This document shows positions 25,572 to 35,212 of a DNA stretch of 48,541 nucleotides, one piece after another (within the stretch, counting starts at the first letter, position 1; each line of letters starts with the position of its first letter). Location: the NCBI GenBank assembly GCA_023481175.1, contig JAMCWM010000051.1:1-48541 (forward strand), written 5' to 3'. Both the position numbers and the translations under genes were made by a program. The DNA comes from Nitrospirota bacterium (lineage in GTDB: Bacteria > Nitrospirota > Leptospirillia > Leptospirillales > Leptospirillaceae). The notes under the pieces were generated by a model. It saw nothing but the letters and a program-made list of their open reading frames with translations, was not told where the DNA came from and made no database searches.

Positions 25572-26378
25572 TTACTCCATCCTGACATCGGCCCATTGGC
25601 CGATCCCTTGGGGACATGCCTCCCGGTCCAGCCAGAATTCGGAGGGATGCGACCTCACTTCAGCCTCCCTCAACACCCATTGGGTCGGAAGAGTTCCCTC
25701 GGGATTTAGGACTTTCGCGAGAATATCGCTTTTCTCAGCTCCCGTCACGAGAAAGATCCGTGTTCCTGCTTCAGCCAGTGTCCGGTAGGACATCGTGATG
25801 CGAGCGGTCCTTCCGGATGTGGCGGGAACGGCAAGAACCAAGCGGTGCCGGTCTTCCTCAGGGGAGGTTCCCGGAAAGAGGCTGGCCGTGTGTCCGTCGG
25901 GACCGACTCCGAGAAGGGCGACATCAAGGGCAGGAGGATGAGGGAGAGGCGTTCCGAGGACCTCGGAAAGAACCTTTTCGTACCGGAGGGCCTCCCGTTC
26001 CTGATGAGGGTTTTCCCCCTCGATTCTGAAGACAGTTTTCTCCGAAATTCTCCCCGGAACAAAGAGCGTCTCAAGCGCCATCCGGTAGTTGCTCTGGTCG
26101 CTGTCCGGTGGGACGCATCGCTCATCGGAAAAGAACCAGTGAATCCGGGATTTTCGCTCTTCGGGCCAGCGGACGATTTTTTGGGAAACGGCCCTGAAAA
26201 ACGGGATCGGCGTGTGTCCGCCGGAAAGCCCGACCGAGACAACTCTCTTTTTTTCGAGGAGGTCTTTGATCCTGTCCAGGAATCCGTTCGATCCCCTGTC
26301 CACCCAGGAGGACAGGGAGTGGAAGACACGGACCAGAACGGTTGGAGCGGCGTCCTCGAGTTCCGTAAGTCGGGTCAT
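25572..26378 (-). CDS. pgl: 6-phosphogluconolactonase (DevB/Pgl type)
   Basis: Hydrolyses 6-phosphogluconolactone in the oxidative pentose phosphate pathway. Visible are VSVGLSGGHTPIPFFRAV (phosphate-binding GG), IHWFFSDERCVPPDSDQSNYRMALETL and LLGVGPDGHTASLFPGT, the three DevB signatures. 268 aa, normal. ATG 26378 has GAGGAG 8 nt upstream and lies 18 bp after glk, so the two form an operon that feeds glucose into the pentose phosphate route; no zwf gene is visible here. Confidence 0.92.
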   Translation of the reverse strand: MTRLTELEDAAPTVLVRVFHSLSSWVDRGSNGFLDRIKDLLEKKRVVSVGLSGGHTPIPFFRAVSQKIVRWPEERKSRIHWFFSDERCVPPDSDQSNYRMALETLFVPGRISEKTVFRIEGENPHQEREALRYEKVLSEVLGTPLPHPPALDVALLGVGPDGHTASLFPGTSPEEDRHRLVLAVPATSGRTARITMSYRTLAEAGTRIFLVTGAEKSDILAKVLNPEGTLPTQWVLREAEVRSHPSEFWLDREACPQGIGQWADVRME

Positions 26379-26396
26379 CGGCTTTCTCCTCGATTT

Positions 26397-27470
26397 TCAG
26401 GATGGATGGACACTGTGCGAGGCCAATTCAGAGGCACCCTGAAGCCCTGTTTCGGGATTGTTGACGATATAGATCGGAATCTCCGAGAGGATCTTCCTGA
26501 ATCGTCCCTTGTCGACAAAGTGATCCATGAAGGAGGATCTCAGAAGAAAGGACTGGATCTTTCCCGGAATTCCTCCCGCCAGGTAAACACCGCCGGTGGC
26601 CAGGGACTTGAGCGCAAGGTTTCCGGCTTCCTGTCCGAGAAATCGGCAGAAGTTTTCCAGGATCATGGAGCAGAGGGGATCATGGCGCGAAATGGCCGCA
26701 TGGGTCAGTGCGGCGGGAATCTCGTCCTCCGGCAGGCCGGGATCAAGCGGGAGACTTTCGGGGGGGTGCCCCTGAGTATGGTAGTGGTAAAGATTGGCCA
26801 GACCTTGGCCAGAGATGACCCTTTCACAGCTGGCATGGCCGAACCGGGACCAAAGGTAGGTGAGAAGGGGAATGTCGGCGGGCGATTGGGGTGCCCAGTC
26901 CGCATGACCTCCTTCCGTGGGAATGACGACGGGGCCAGTCTCGGAGGAAACCAGAATCGATTCCCCGAGCCCCGTGCCGGGGGCAATCACCATACGGGTT
27001 CCCAGGGGATCGGGCCGCCCCTGATTGAGGAGCGTCGTGTCCCCCTCTCCGAGACGGGTCGTTCCCCAGGCCATGGCCACAAGATCATTGACCAGGTGGA
27101 CATTTTTGAAGGGAAGTCCAAGGAGGTTCGCAAGACTGGCTCTTTCCACGACCCAGGGAAGATTGGTCGCCTCACACCGGCCCTCCACGACTGGCCCGGC
27201 GATTCCAAAGGCTGCGCTTGCGATCGAGAAGCTTTTGGAATAGTCGGACCGTGCGGTTTCGAGAAAGGATTCCAGGACCTTTTCGAGGGAGTCAAAGTGG
27301 CTGGAGGGGTATTCCTTCTTGAAGTCCTTCCCGGAACTCTTGCCGTAGCCTTGCATGTTCGACCCTTGGGGAAAAAGGCCGAGAAGAGTTTTTGTCCCTC
27401 CGATATCTCCGGCAAGAATCATGGAGGGATGAAGTGTTTGAACCGGAAATCCAGTGGACGAGTCTGCCAC
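26397..27470 (-). CDS. glk: Glucokinase (Glk, E. coli type)
   Basis: ATP-dependent glucose phosphorylation. N-terminal ATP-binding LAGDIGGTKTLLGLF, then AAFGIAGPVVEGRCEATNLPWVV, the catalytic Asp in VHLVNDLVAMAWG, APGTGLGESIL, and PTEGGHADWAPQSPADIPLL, a signature of the Glk/DUF-type glucokinase family rather than ROK kinases. 357 aa. The GTG start has AAGGAGG 4 nt upstream. It is divergent from hpnH; the 214-bp spacer holds the promoters. Confidence 0.92.
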   Translation of the reverse strand: MADSSTGFPVQTLHPSMILAGDIGGTKTLLGLFPQGSNMQGYGKSSGKDFKKEYPSSHFDSLEKVLESFLETARSDYSKSFSIASAAFGIAGPVVEGRCEATNLPWVVERASLANLLGLPFKNVHLVNDLVAMAWGTTRLGEGDTTLLNQGRPDPLGTRMVIAPGTGLGESILVSSETGPVVIPTEGGHADWAPQSPADIPLLTYLWSRFGHASCERVISGQGLANLYHYHTQGHPPESLPLDPGLPEDEIPAALTHAAISRHDPLCSMILENFCRFLGQEAGNLALKSLATGGVYLAGGIPGKIQSFLLRSSFMDHFVDKGRFRKILSEIPIYIVNNPETGLQGASELASHSVHPS

Positions 27471-27557
27471 GATACCTCCTTGCTCTTGTAAATCTTTTCG
27501 GAATTCGGGGTTCTAAGGTTTTTTGCGTTCGAACGTCGCGCAGTGTCGCCGATTTTC

Positions 27558-27586
27558 TTGACAGGGTCTGGTCCGGATAATATGAT
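27558..27586 (+). promoter_or_regulatory. Sigma-70 promoter of hpnH
   Basis: TTGACA (27558-27563), 17-bp spacer, TATGAT (27581-27586): a perfect -35 and a 5/6 -10 at ideal spacing. Predicted transcription start is about 27593, leaving a leader of about 90 nt before the hpnH ATG. Confidence 0.78.
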
Positions 27587-27684
27587 CATAGAATGTTGCG
27601 GCAAGAATGTCATCTTTCTCCCCAGCTGTCCGCAATGAATGGAACCCATGCCTTGATACCCCTCAATGAAAGGCACCGAATCCC

Positions 27685-28701
27685 ATGGCGATCCCTCTCC
27701 AGCAAGCCCTGAAAGTCGGGGCATATGTCATGCAGAAAAAGTGGAAGAAAGAAGAAAAATATCCCCTGGTCCTGATGCTCGAACCGCTCTTCAGATGCAA
27801 TCTTGAATGTGCCGGATGCGGAAAGATCCAGTATCCGGAAGAAATCCTCCGGAAGAGACTCACTCCGGACGAATGCTTCAAGGCCGTCGACGAATGCGGC
27901 GCTCCTGTCGTGACTATTGCCGGAGGGGAGCCTCTCATCCATCCCGAGATTGCCGAAATCGTCTCGGGAATGATTGCCCGCAAGAAGTTTGTCTATCTCT
28001 GCACCAACGGCATCCTTCTCGAGAAATACATCGACCGGTTCTCGCCCTCCCCTTACCTGACCTTCAGTGTCCATCTGGACGGTCTCAGGGAGACGCATGA
28101 TCGCCTCGTATGCCGTGAAGGGGTTTTCGAAACGGCCGTCCGGGCGATTCGGACCGCAACCGGCCGGGGTTTCCGCGTGACAACGAACACCACGGTCTTC
28201 GAGGGCGAGGATCCTGTGGAAATCCGAAAGTTCTTCGACTACGTGAAGGATTTGGGGGTGAACGGGATGATGATTTCACCCGGATACTCCTATGACTGGG
28301 CTCCGGATCAGGAACACTTTCTCAAGAAGGATCGGACCCGGAATCTCTTCCGGATGATTCTTGCCGACCGGGCCGGCAAGGGATGGAACTTCAATCACAG
28401 TCCCTTTTATCTCGATTTTCTTGAAGGGGAACGGGACTACGATTGTACCCCATGGGGAAGCCCGAACTATTCGGTTCTAGGCTGGCAGCGTCCCTGTTAT
28501 TTGCTGAACGAGGGCTATGCCTCCTCCTTCAAGGAGTTGATGGAAGGGACAGACTGGAGCCAGTATGGTCCCTCTTCCGGCCATCCCAAATGCAGGGACT
28601 GCATGGTTCACTGCGGGTTCGAGCCATCGGCCGTGGGGGATGCGACCTCATCGATCAGGAATACCATCCGTTCCCTCTCAAGTCTGCTTCCGGCTGGTTG
28701 A
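27685..28701 (+). CDS. hpnH: Adenosyl-hopene transferase HpnH (radical SAM)
   Basis: HpnH joins the 5'-deoxyadenosyl radical to diploptene, the first step of side-chain extension of C35 hopanoids. The radical-SAM cluster is Cys38-x3-Cys42-x2-Cys45 (CNLECAGC), preceded by the HpnH-typical start [15 protein letters not shown] and [26 protein letters not shown] and [15 protein letters not shown] follow, and the C-terminal half has [22 protein letters not shown] and further cysteines ([17 protein letters not shown]) of an auxiliary or SPASM-like region. 338 aa. The ATG has no strong Shine-Dalgarno, but the N-terminus matches the family. No squalene-hopene cyclase is in the window. Confidence 0.93.
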   Translation: MAIPLQQALKVGAYVMQKKWKKEEKYPLVLMLEPLFRCNLECAGCGKIQYPEEILRKRLTPDECFKAVDECGAPVVTIAGGEPLIHPEIAEIVSGMIARKKFVYLCTNGILLEKYIDRFSPSPYLTFSVHLDGLRETHDRLVCREGVFETAVRAIRTATGRGFRVTTNTTVFEGEDPVEIRKFFDYVKDLGVNGMMISPGYSYDWAPDQEHFLKKDRTRNLFRMILADRAGKGWNFNHSPFYLDFLEGERDYDCTPWGSPNYSVLGWQRPCYLLNEGYASSFKELMEGTDWSQYGPSSGHPKCRDCMVHCGFEPSAVGDATSSIRNTIRSLSSLLPAG

Positions 28702-28722
28702 TCCGGAAGCACGGGCCACCGG

Positions 28723-29397
28723 ATGTCTACGTATGTGGTCGGAGATCTGCACGGGCAATTTTCGCTCCTGCTCGATCTTCTCCGAAAAGTTCTTTTCGAC
28801 AAAAAGAAGGATCGCCTGATCGCTGTCGGAGATGTGCTTGACCGGGGGAGCCGGGTGGGCGATCTCCTTTTCTTTCTTCATGAGGCCTCGCGGGAAGGAT
28901 GGTTTCTTTCCGTCAAGGGAAATCATGAGGAATCCTTCCTGCGGTTCCGCTCTGGAGAATCCCTCTCATGGTATACCGCCCCGGAGTTCGGGGGCGGTGT
29001 CACTCTGTCCTTTTTTCAGGATGTCTCCGAGACACAGGCAAGAATTCTCGAGGAGTGGATCGCCTCCTGGCCTCTTGTCTGGTCATCGGAAAAATTCCTC
29101 GTAGTCCACGGAAGTCTTCCTCCCGTTGCCGGAACGGCCCTGGGAGACCATGAACTTTGCGAGACGAGGATTGCCGGGAGTGGTGGGGGGCATGAATGCC
29201 TGGAACTCAGGCCTCCGAATCTCTACCCTTCCTGGGACGGCCGTCTCGTTGTTTCGGGACATACTATCGTCCGCAAGGCCGGGTTTTGGCATGACGGAAT
29301 TGCTTTGGTCGATACGGGAGCCTACAGGACGGGGGTATTGTCCGCCTTTTGTCTGGAGACGGGCCAGTTTTTCCGGGTGTCGGGGATCCCCGTCTGA
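28723..29397 (+). CDS. PPP-family metallophosphatase (PrpA/ApaH-like)
   Basis: A 224-residue metallophosphoesterase with the PPP motifs GDLHG (residues 7-11), GDVLDRG (about 36-42) and GNHE (about 66-69), and later VHGSLPPV and VSGHTIV supplying metal-binding histidines. It is the size of the bacterial protein phosphatases PrpA/PrpB or of diadenosine tetraphosphatase-related enzymes; the substrate cannot be told from sequence. It starts 21 bp after hpnH and is probably cotranscribed, then converges on the hemY-type gene with 9 bp between. Confidence 0.85.
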   Translation: MSTYVVGDLHGQFSLLLDLLRKVLFDKKKDRLIAVGDVLDRGSRVGDLLFFLHEASREGWFLSVKGNHEESFLRFRSGESLSWYTAPEFGGGVTLSFFQDVSETQARILEEWIASWPLVWSSEKFLVVHGSLPPVAGTALGDHELCETRIAGSGGGHECLELRPPNLYPSWDGRLVVSGHTIVRKAGFWHDGIALVDTGAYRTGVLSAFCLETGQFFRVSGIPV

Positions 29398-29406
29398 ATC
29401 AATCGG

Positions 29407-30813
29407 CTAGGATTCGGAAGGGCTGGCAAGAATCTTCCGGGCGGCCTCGATCCCGGAGGTGAAGGTTTGGGAGACGGACACCCCCGAGAGATAGGACCCC
29501 GCCAGGAAGAGACCTTCCGGAAGGGCTTGGGTGATCTTTTCGATCCGGCTCTTGTGGCCGAGCGTGTATTGGGGAATGGCTCCTTCCCACCGCTGAATGC
29601 GCAGAAAGTCCGGTTTGCCCTTCGTTCCCAGGATTGCCTCCACCTCTCTTTCGACGATTTCGATCAAATCCTCGTCAAAGGCGAAGGCCAGCTTAGGATG
29701 AGACATCCCTCCCGCGAACGCCGTGAGGAGAACCTGACCTTCCGGGGCCCGGGCGGGAAAAAGGGAGGAGGAGAAAAGAATGCCCAGGATCTTTCTCTTT
29801 TCCCTGGAGGGAACAAGAATCCCGAATCCGTCGAGGGGGTGGCCGACGTTTTTCTTCGAAAATCCCATCGATACCACCGCGACCGGAGCATAGGGAATTT
29901 CTGTCATCGGTCCGACGGCTTCGGGGCAAATGTCCTGAAGGAGTTCCCTAGAATGAATCGCGCTTCCGGCAAGAACCACATGGCGCGAATGAAGGTAGTA
30001 GGTTTCCTCTTCGAAGAGAAGGGCGGTTCTGAAACCTTGAGGGGTCAGGGTGAGGCCGATGACTTCCGCATTGGTCCCGGCATCGGCTCCAAGAAGACTT
30101 GCGAAAGCTCCAGGAAGACTCCCCATGCCTCTCCGGAAGGAAAAGATCGTCCGGGCAAGGGGAGAGGTGGAAGGTTTGGGGCCGAACTGCATTGCCAGGG
30201 CTCCCTTGAGGATCGACCCGTAGCGGTCTTCCATGGCGACAAGCCGGGGAAAGGCACTTTCCATGGAAAGGATCTCGGGGTCGGAGGCATAGACTCCCTT
30301 CACAAAGGGATCGATGATCCAGTCGAGAAATTCCGGCCCGAAACGGCGTACTACGAACTCTTCGACCGTTTCTTCCCCCGGATCGTGGGAGTCGTTCGGT
30401 TCGTGGGGAGGGACAAAGGCTTCCTTGAGAACTCTTAATTTTCCCTTCACAGAGAGGACCGAAGTGAGGATTCCTTCCGAAACTGACATCGGAAGGGGGA
30501 GGGGTTTTCCGCCTTTGAGAATGAACCGTCTTTTCCCGAACTGACCAGCATGGACAATCTCTCGATCGAGTCCCGTTGAGGTGATGTAATCGAGAATCGG
30601 ATCCTCAGGTCTTAAGAAAAGACTGTTGGGGCCTGTTTCTATACGATACCCGCCTTCGTCGAGGGTCCGGATGACTCCTCCGAGATGGTCATTCCGTTCC
30701 ACAAGGCGGACAGATCGGCCGTGAGCTTTGAGATGGGCCGCGCAGGCCAGTCCGGCGATCCCCCCTCCCACGATAAGAGTTTCGATATCAATTGAGGACA
30801 ATCTTTTCTCCAT
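29407..30813 (-). CDS. hemY: Protoporphyrinogen oxidase (oxygen-dependent, HemY/HemG type)
   Basis: FAD enzyme that oxidises protoporphyrinogen IX (or coproporphyrinogen III in some lineages) in haem synthesis. N-terminal dinucleotide fold TLIVGGGIAGLACAAHLKAHG…VERNDHLGGVIRT, then GYRIETGPNSLFL, VEEFVVRRFGPEFLDWIIDPFVKGVYASDPEILSMESAFPRLVAME and the C-terminal GLFLAGSYLSGVSVSQTFTSGIEAARKI are typical. ATG 30813 gives 468 aa; a TTG at 30849 would add 12 residues, and neither has a clear Shine-Dalgarno. In Gram-negatives this type needs O2 as electron acceptor. Confidence 0.9.
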   Translation of the reverse strand: MEKRLSSIDIETLIVGGGIAGLACAAHLKAHGRSVRLVERNDHLGGVIRTLDEGGYRIETGPNSLFLRPEDPILDYITSTGLDREIVHAGQFGKRRFILKGGKPLPLPMSVSEGILTSVLSVKGKLRVLKEAFVPPHEPNDSHDPGEETVEEFVVRRFGPEFLDWIIDPFVKGVYASDPEILSMESAFPRLVAMEDRYGSILKGALAMQFGPKPSTSPLARTIFSFRRGMGSLPGAFASLLGADAGTNAEVIGLTLTPQGFRTALLFEEETYYLHSRHVVLAGSAIHSRELLQDICPEAVGPMTEIPYAPVAVVSMGFSKKNVGHPLDGFGILVPSREKRKILGILFSSSLFPARAPEGQVLLTAFAGGMSHPKLAFAFDEDLIEIVEREVEAILGTKGKPDFLRIQRWEGAIPQYTLGHKSRIEKITQALPEGLFLAGSYLSGVSVSQTFTSGIEAARKILASPSES

Positions 30814-31143
30814 CCGGGTCTTGTATGGGTTGTCGAAATTGTTGGGCAAACGGAATAACTTTAATCGCTTGAATAGGCAAGGTCAACATTTAACGGATCC
30901 CCGGGCCGGGCGCGGAGTCTATGACGGGATGACCTGGTTTTGTTATAGTAAAAATATCAAGCCTGTGTTGCTACCTCATGATGATTTTGACGCTCCTGAC
31001 GGCTTCCTCTTTTTTTGGGACAGACAATCATCTACAATAAAAAGAATTTGGATGCGGCATCCTCGAAACAGAGAATGCCTTGCCGGAAGACGTCATTACC
31101 AAACAATAATCGTTAATCATTGCCAGGAAGGAAAAAACTGCTG
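30814..31143. other. Divergent spacer between the hemY-type gene and tig
   Basis: About 330 bases, AT-richer than its surroundings. It holds a candidate tig promoter (listed separately), a T7 run near 31010 and a long tig leader. The plus-strand frame open across 30728-31144 overlaps the start of the minus-strand oxidase gene and has no homology I can see. No RNA gene is recognised. Confidence 0.5.
30921..30949 (+). promoter_or_regulatory. Candidate tig promoter
   Basis: ATGACG (30921-30926), 17-bp spacer, TATAGT (30944-30949); 4/6 and 5/6 matches to the sigma-70 consensus. The resulting leader to tig would be about 190 nt. A weaker TACAAT at 31033-31038 lacks a -35. Confidence 0.4.
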
Positions 31144-32535
31144 ATGGATGTCCTGATTGAGCCTCTTGAGGGAGCCCAACGTAAATTTCGAGTGGTCTTT
31201 TCCGACGAGGATGTGCGTTCGAAGGTCGAAAGGGAAATTCGCTCTGCCATCAAAACACTGAAGGTTCCGGGTTACAGGGTGGGGCATGTTCCTGCCTCCT
31301 ATGTCCGGTCCCGTGCTCCTTTTCTGGCCTCAATCCATGAATCGGTGACCGAGGACCTCCGACAGTCTGCGATTGATGCGCTGGTCAATGAAGAGTCCGG
31401 GACCGTTGTCTTCCTCGATCCCGAACCCTTTTCAGTGACAGGAGAAAATGAAAAGTCGGGGATTACGGTTTCGGGAATGCTTGAGTGTTTTTCCCTTCCT
31501 CCGGATTTTGTCCACGAAGGGATTTCGCTTTCCCCCGAATCGGCGCCAACGGCAACCCGAGAAGAAATCGAAAAAGAAATCGAATCTCTTTCGAAGCAGG
31601 CCGGAACCCAGTTCAAACAGGATCTTCCCGAAGATTCCCCGATCGAGGAGGGAGATCTTGTCTCCTTTTCGTTTTCGTTTACCCATCCCGATACCGGACT
31701 TCCTTACGAAAATCGGCAGACGATCAACGTAGGGGATCCCTCACATCCGGAAGCCCTCACCCGTTCCCTGATCGGCCGGAAAATCGGCGAGACCTTCTCT
31801 GAACGTCTTCCTTTCAATATTCCCGGAAGAAAAAAGGGAGACAGGAGTCGCGTGGAGACGCTTGAGGCCCAGATTCGGATCGAGAGCCTGAAGCGGATTG
31901 AGCCGGCAACCCGGGAAGAGCTTTTCAAGGCGCTGACGTCTGGACAGGGCGGAACGGATGAGGGAACCCTCGAAGACCTCGTCGAAAAAAGAATTCTCGA
32001 ACGGAAGGTTTCGGAGGTCCTGACACGCAAACTCGAAGAGCTGGTTCTGGAGATCTTGTCCCGCAATTCGATCGCGGTCCCCGAGCGAAGGATCGCCCTC
32101 GAGATTGAGCGAATGGTTTCGTCCGGCTTGGCTGCCAATGAGATTGACAGAGAGCAGGTTCGCCGTGACACCCTATGGTGGTTCATCCTTGACGATATTT
32201 CAAGAAAGATGGAGATTCAGCCTGACATGGGGCGCGTCGAGTCGGAATATCTGGCCCTTGTCCGCCGGAGCGGAAATCCGGAAAAGGATGAATCCCGACG
32301 AAGGGAATATGTCGAACAGGCCTTCCTTTCGGCCCGTCGGCGACTTACGGAAGAAATTGTCCTCAAAAAGTCGACTTTTTCTGGATGGGACGAATTTTTT
32401 GGCCAAGAGGGGCTCCTCCAGAAGCTGGGGTGGAAATTTTTCGGAGTGCGCCCTGAACCCCACGATCCTTCCGAACACGCCCATCATGATCACGAGGGCC
32501 ACGCCCATGATCATGGTCATGGACACCATCATTGA
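31144..32535 (+). CDS. tig: Trigger factor with histidine-rich tail
   Basis: Ribosome-bound chaperone and peptidyl-prolyl isomerase. The N-terminal ribosome-binding domain has the signature KTLKVPGYRVGHVP (usually GFRxGkxP). A PPIase (FKBP-like) domain covers about residues 150-245 (IEEGDLVSFSFSF… IGRKIGETFSERLPF), followed by a helical C-terminal chaperone domain. The last 20 residues contain 11 histidines with Asp, Glu and Gly, a metal-binding tail like that of SlyD and not usual in trigger factor. ATG 31144 has AGGAAGG upstream; 463 aa. The tig-clpP-clpX order is the common one. Confidence 0.92.
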   Translation: MDVLIEPLEGAQRKFRVVFSDEDVRSKVEREIRSAIKTLKVPGYRVGHVPASYVRSRAPFLASIHESVTEDLRQSAIDALVNEESGTVVFLDPEPFSVTGENEKSGITVSGMLECFSLPPDFVHEGISLSPESAPTATREEIEKEIESLSKQAGTQFKQDLPEDSPIEEGDLVSFSFSFTHPDTGLPYENRQTINVGDPSHPEALTRSLIGRKIGETFSERLPFNIPGRKKGDRSRVETLEAQIRIESLKRIEPATREELFKALTSGQGGTDEGTLEDLVEKRILERKVSEVLTRKLEELVLEILSRNSIAVPERRIALEIERMVSSGLAANEIDREQVRRDTLWWFILDDISRKMEIQPDMGRVESEYLALVRRSGNPEKDESRRREYVEQAFLSARRRLTEEIVLKKSTFSGWDEFFGQEGLLQKLGWKFFGVRPEPHDPSEHAHHDHEGHAHDHGHGHHH

Positions 32536-32600
32536 GACAGGAGTGAGTCCACAGATCCTGCTGAACCCACTCACCGATCATTCAACAAAAAGGAACATTC

Positions 32601-33206
32601 ATGCTGATACCGATGGTTGTAGAACAGACAAACAGGGGGGAGCGTGCTTACGACATTTATTCCCGCCTGCTCAAGGACAGGATCATCATTCTTGGTACGG
32701 CCATTGACGACAATGTGGCAAATCTTGTCATTGCCCAGATGCTTTTTCTTGAATCCGAGGATTCGTCGAAGGATATCAACCTTTACATCAATTCTCCAGG
32801 TGGTATTGTGACCGCAGGCCTGGCGATTTATGATACGATTAAATTTATCAAGCCCGATGTTTCGACCATCTGCATTGGTCAGGCTGCCAGCATGGGCGCC
32901 TTTCTCCTGTCGGCCGGAACAAAAGGGAAGCGGTTTGCTCTCCCGAATGCACGGATCATGATCCATCAGCCTATGGGGGGATTCCAGGGGCAGGCGACAG
33001 ATATCGAAATCCATGCCCGGGAAATTCTGAAACTGAAGGCGGATCTCAACAGGATGCTGGCAGACCATTGCGGTCAGCCTGTCGAGAAGGTCGCCATCGA
33101 TACGGACCGGGATTACTTCATGTCTTCGGGGGAGGCCAAGGACTATGGCCTGATCGATTCAGTCATTACGGCGCATCGACCGGAAGGCAAGACCGGGTCA
33201 GTCTAA
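32601..33206 (+). CDS. clpP: ATP-dependent Clp protease proteolytic subunit ClpP
   Basis: Serine protease that forms the 14-mer chamber fed by ClpX. Catalytic triad: Ser in [14 protein letters not shown] (about residue 98), His in [25 protein letters not shown] (about 123) and Asp in [20 protein letters not shown] (about 172). INSPGG oxyanion/handle motif is present. 201 aa, normal. ATG with AAAGGA upstream, 65 bp after tig and 29 bp before clpX. Confidence 0.96.
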   Translation: MLIPMVVEQTNRGERAYDIYSRLLKDRIIILGTAIDDNVANLVIAQMLFLESEDSSKDINLYINSPGGIVTAGLAIYDTIKFIKPDVSTICIGQAASMGAFLLSAGTKGKRFALPNARIMIHQPMGGFQGQATDIEIHAREILKLKADLNRMLADHCGQPVEKVAIDTDRDYFMSSGEAKDYGLIDSVITAHRPEGKTGSV

Positions 33207-33235
33207 TCTGGAATCATTTTGTCAGCGAGGATGCG

Positions 33236-34543
33236 ATGGCAGGAAAGGACCGCAAGGATAAGAACAATGTCGGGGACAACGGAGTGGCCTGTTCCTTTTG
33301 CGGAAAAAGCCGCGAGGACGTACGGCGGCTGATCTCCGGGCCAGGAGTCTATATCTGTGATGAATGCATCGAGCAATGCTCGGCGATCATCTCGGAATCC
33401 TGGGAGGAAGAGCAGGAAAAGGTATCCGCTCCCAATCTCATGAAGCCTGCCGAGATCAAGAAGGCCCTCGACCAGTACATCATCGGCCAGAGCCGGGCCA
33501 AGAAAATCCTGTCCGTGGCGGTCTACAACCATTACAAGCGGGCCCGCGCAAACAAGATTTCCGAGGATGTCGAACTTCAGAAGGGCAATATCATCATGCT
33601 GGGGCCGACGGGAACCGGCAAGACCCTTCTCGCTCAAACCCTTGCGCGCATTCTGGATGTTCCTTTTGCCATTGCCGATGCCACAACGCTGACGGAGGCC
33701 GGATATGTTGGAGAGGATGTGGAAAATATCATCCTGAAGCTTCTCCAGGCTGCCGACTATGATGTTGAAAAGGCCGAATGGGGAATCATCTACATCGACG
33801 AGATCGACAAGATCAGTCGCAAGTCCGAAAATCCCTCCATCACTCGGGATGTCTCGGGCGAAGGGGTGCAGCAGGCTCTTCTCAAACTGGTCGAGGGGAC
33901 GATTGCGAATGTTCCTCCGCAGGGAGGGCGGAAGCATCCTCACCAGGAATTCATACAGGTCGACACAACCAACATCCTCTTTATCTGCGGAGGGGCCTTT
34001 GTCGGTCTGGATTCGATCATTTCCCAGCGACTTTCGAGGAAGACCATGGGATTCGGCGCCGACACACCCCCCGCCCAGGATCGGACGCTCTCCGGAAAGC
34101 TCCTGATGGAGGCTCGTCCGGATGACCTGTTGAAATATGGAATCATTCCCGAATTCATCGGACGATTTCCGGTCATGGCGATCCTGGAGGATCTTGATGA
34201 GGCAGCCTTCCTCCAGATCCTGACCGAACCGAAAAATGCCCTTGTAAAACAATTTGAAAAGCTCTTTGCGATCGAAAAGGTAAAACTTCGATTTACGGAA
34301 GGCGCTCTCAAGGCGGTCGCTCACAAGGCCTTTACCCAGAAAACGGGGGCCAGGGGTCTGCGTGCGATCCTCGAAGAGGTCATGCTGGATCTGATGTACG
34401 AAATCCCGTCTCTCCAGAATCTCTCGGAAGTCATTGTTTCGGAGGCTACGATTACCGAGCGCGAGGAGCCGACCCTTATCTGGGGCGAGAAGAAAAAAGA
34501 TGTCCCTGGAGCCGATGATGATCGTGGGTCGCTTTCCGCCTGA
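33236..34543 (+). CDS. clpX: ATP-dependent Clp protease ATPase ClpX
   Basis: AAA+ unfoldase that delivers substrates to ClpP. N-terminal zinc-binding domain CSFCGKS…CDECIEQC, Walker A GPTGTGKT, Walker [11 protein letters not shown], pore loop and IGF-type ClpP-binding loop region ([12 protein letters not shown]), sensor 2 [11 protein letters not shown] 33236 has GAGG 5 nt upstream; the frame is open upstream inside clpP, but that part is a shadow. 435 aa, normal. Confidence 0.96.
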   Translation: MAGKDRKDKNNVGDNGVACSFCGKSREDVRRLISGPGVYICDECIEQCSAIISESWEEEQEKVSAPNLMKPAEIKKALDQYIIGQSRAKKILSVAVYNHYKRARANKISEDVELQKGNIIMLGPTGTGKTLLAQTLARILDVPFAIADATTLTEAGYVGEDVENIILKLLQAADYDVEKAEWGIIYIDEIDKISRKSENPSITRDVSGEGVQQALLKLVEGTIANVPPQGGRKHPHQEFIQVDTTNILFICGGAFVGLDSIISQRLSRKTMGFGADTPPAQDRTLSGKLLMEARPDDLLKYGIIPEFIGRFPVMAILEDLDEAAFLQILTEPKNALVKQFEKLFAIEKVKLRFTEGALKAVAHKAFTQKTGARGLRAILEEVMLDLMYEIPSLQNLSEVIVSEATITEREEPTLIWGEKKKDVPGADDDRGSLSA

Positions 34544-34561
34544 TAGCCGCGGACTCCATCG

Positions 34562-35185
34562 TTACTGTTTGGGAGAGGGTTTTCCGCTCGGTGACTTCGA
34601 GCGCTGCAGGGTAAAAAGGACATCCGGAAATGGCTGTGTATTCAGCGCCATGTGTGCAAATTTTACGGCAAAGGTTTTTGGGCTGTTGACGAATCTTGGA
34701 AAGAGAAGGATTCCGGTGCGTTCATATCCGGGAAACAGTCTGGCCGAAGGAATGTAGGTCATCCCGATCAGTTTCCTTGCAATCCTGATCGGTTTGGTAG
34801 ATCCAAGAAATCCGTTTGACACCGCGTCCTTGGCTTCATCCGGGCTCAAGGCGCGTTCAACCTGTTTTGGTCCCCTTTCAAGAAAAAAATTCATAGGATC
34901 GAAATCAAGGTACCCTGAGCCATTGTTCTTGATTGTGACCAGAAAGGCGTTGAACTCGGCATTCAGGAGAGAGTTGTGGTAAGGGGATCCCTCGGGAATG
35001 TATCCGATGATAAAGGTGATGCCGTTTACGGTCTGGCTTGGAGGGGTGACGACATAGTTCGTATCGACGAGATGGAATCCCTTCAGGAAAAATAGGCTTG
35101 TGGCAATCCTGTTTCCGATGGAAACAAAGATGATGACGAGGATTGCAACGATCAGGATGAGGGTATAATTGATCTTAGGTTTCAA
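34562..35185 (-). CDS. Uncharacterised membrane-anchored protein with Ig-like (DUF4352/TRF2-like) domain
   Basis: One N-terminal helix (INYTLILIVAILVIIFVSI, about residues 4-22), then an exported beta-rich domain. The segment FNAFLVTIKNNGSGYLDFDPMNFFLERG and, later, ARLFPGYERTGILLFPRF follow the pattern of DUF4352-like Ig domains (V.v.N.g…l.f.p….l and l.pG….G.l.Fp). TTG 35185 has AAGGAAGG 9 nt upstream; a TTG at 35209 is less likely. 207 aa. It is divergent from the lipoprotein gene with only 27 bp between and converges on clpX. Function unknown; probably envelope. Confidence 0.7.
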   Translation of the reverse strand: MKPKINYTLILIVAILVIIFVSIGNRIATSLFFLKGFHLVDTNYVVTPPSQTVNGITFIIGYIPEGSPYHNSLLNAEFNAFLVTIKNNGSGYLDFDPMNFFLERGPKQVERALSPDEAKDAVSNGFLGSTKPIRIARKLIGMTYIPSARLFPGYERTGILLFPRFVNSPKTFAVKFAHMALNTQPFPDVLFTLQRSKSPSGKPSPKQ

Positions 35186-35212
35186 GAGAACAATCCTTCC
35201 TTTTAGCAAATC

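Noticed and set aside
25845-27491. 548-codon plus-strand ORF across pgl and glk
   Set aside because: It is antisense to two clear enzymes and has no domain or RBS; it is a by-product of their codon bias.
30728-31144. 138-codon plus-strand ORF ahead of tig
   Set aside because: It overlaps the start of the minus-strand oxidase gene, lacks an RBS and homology, and spans the candidate tig promoter.
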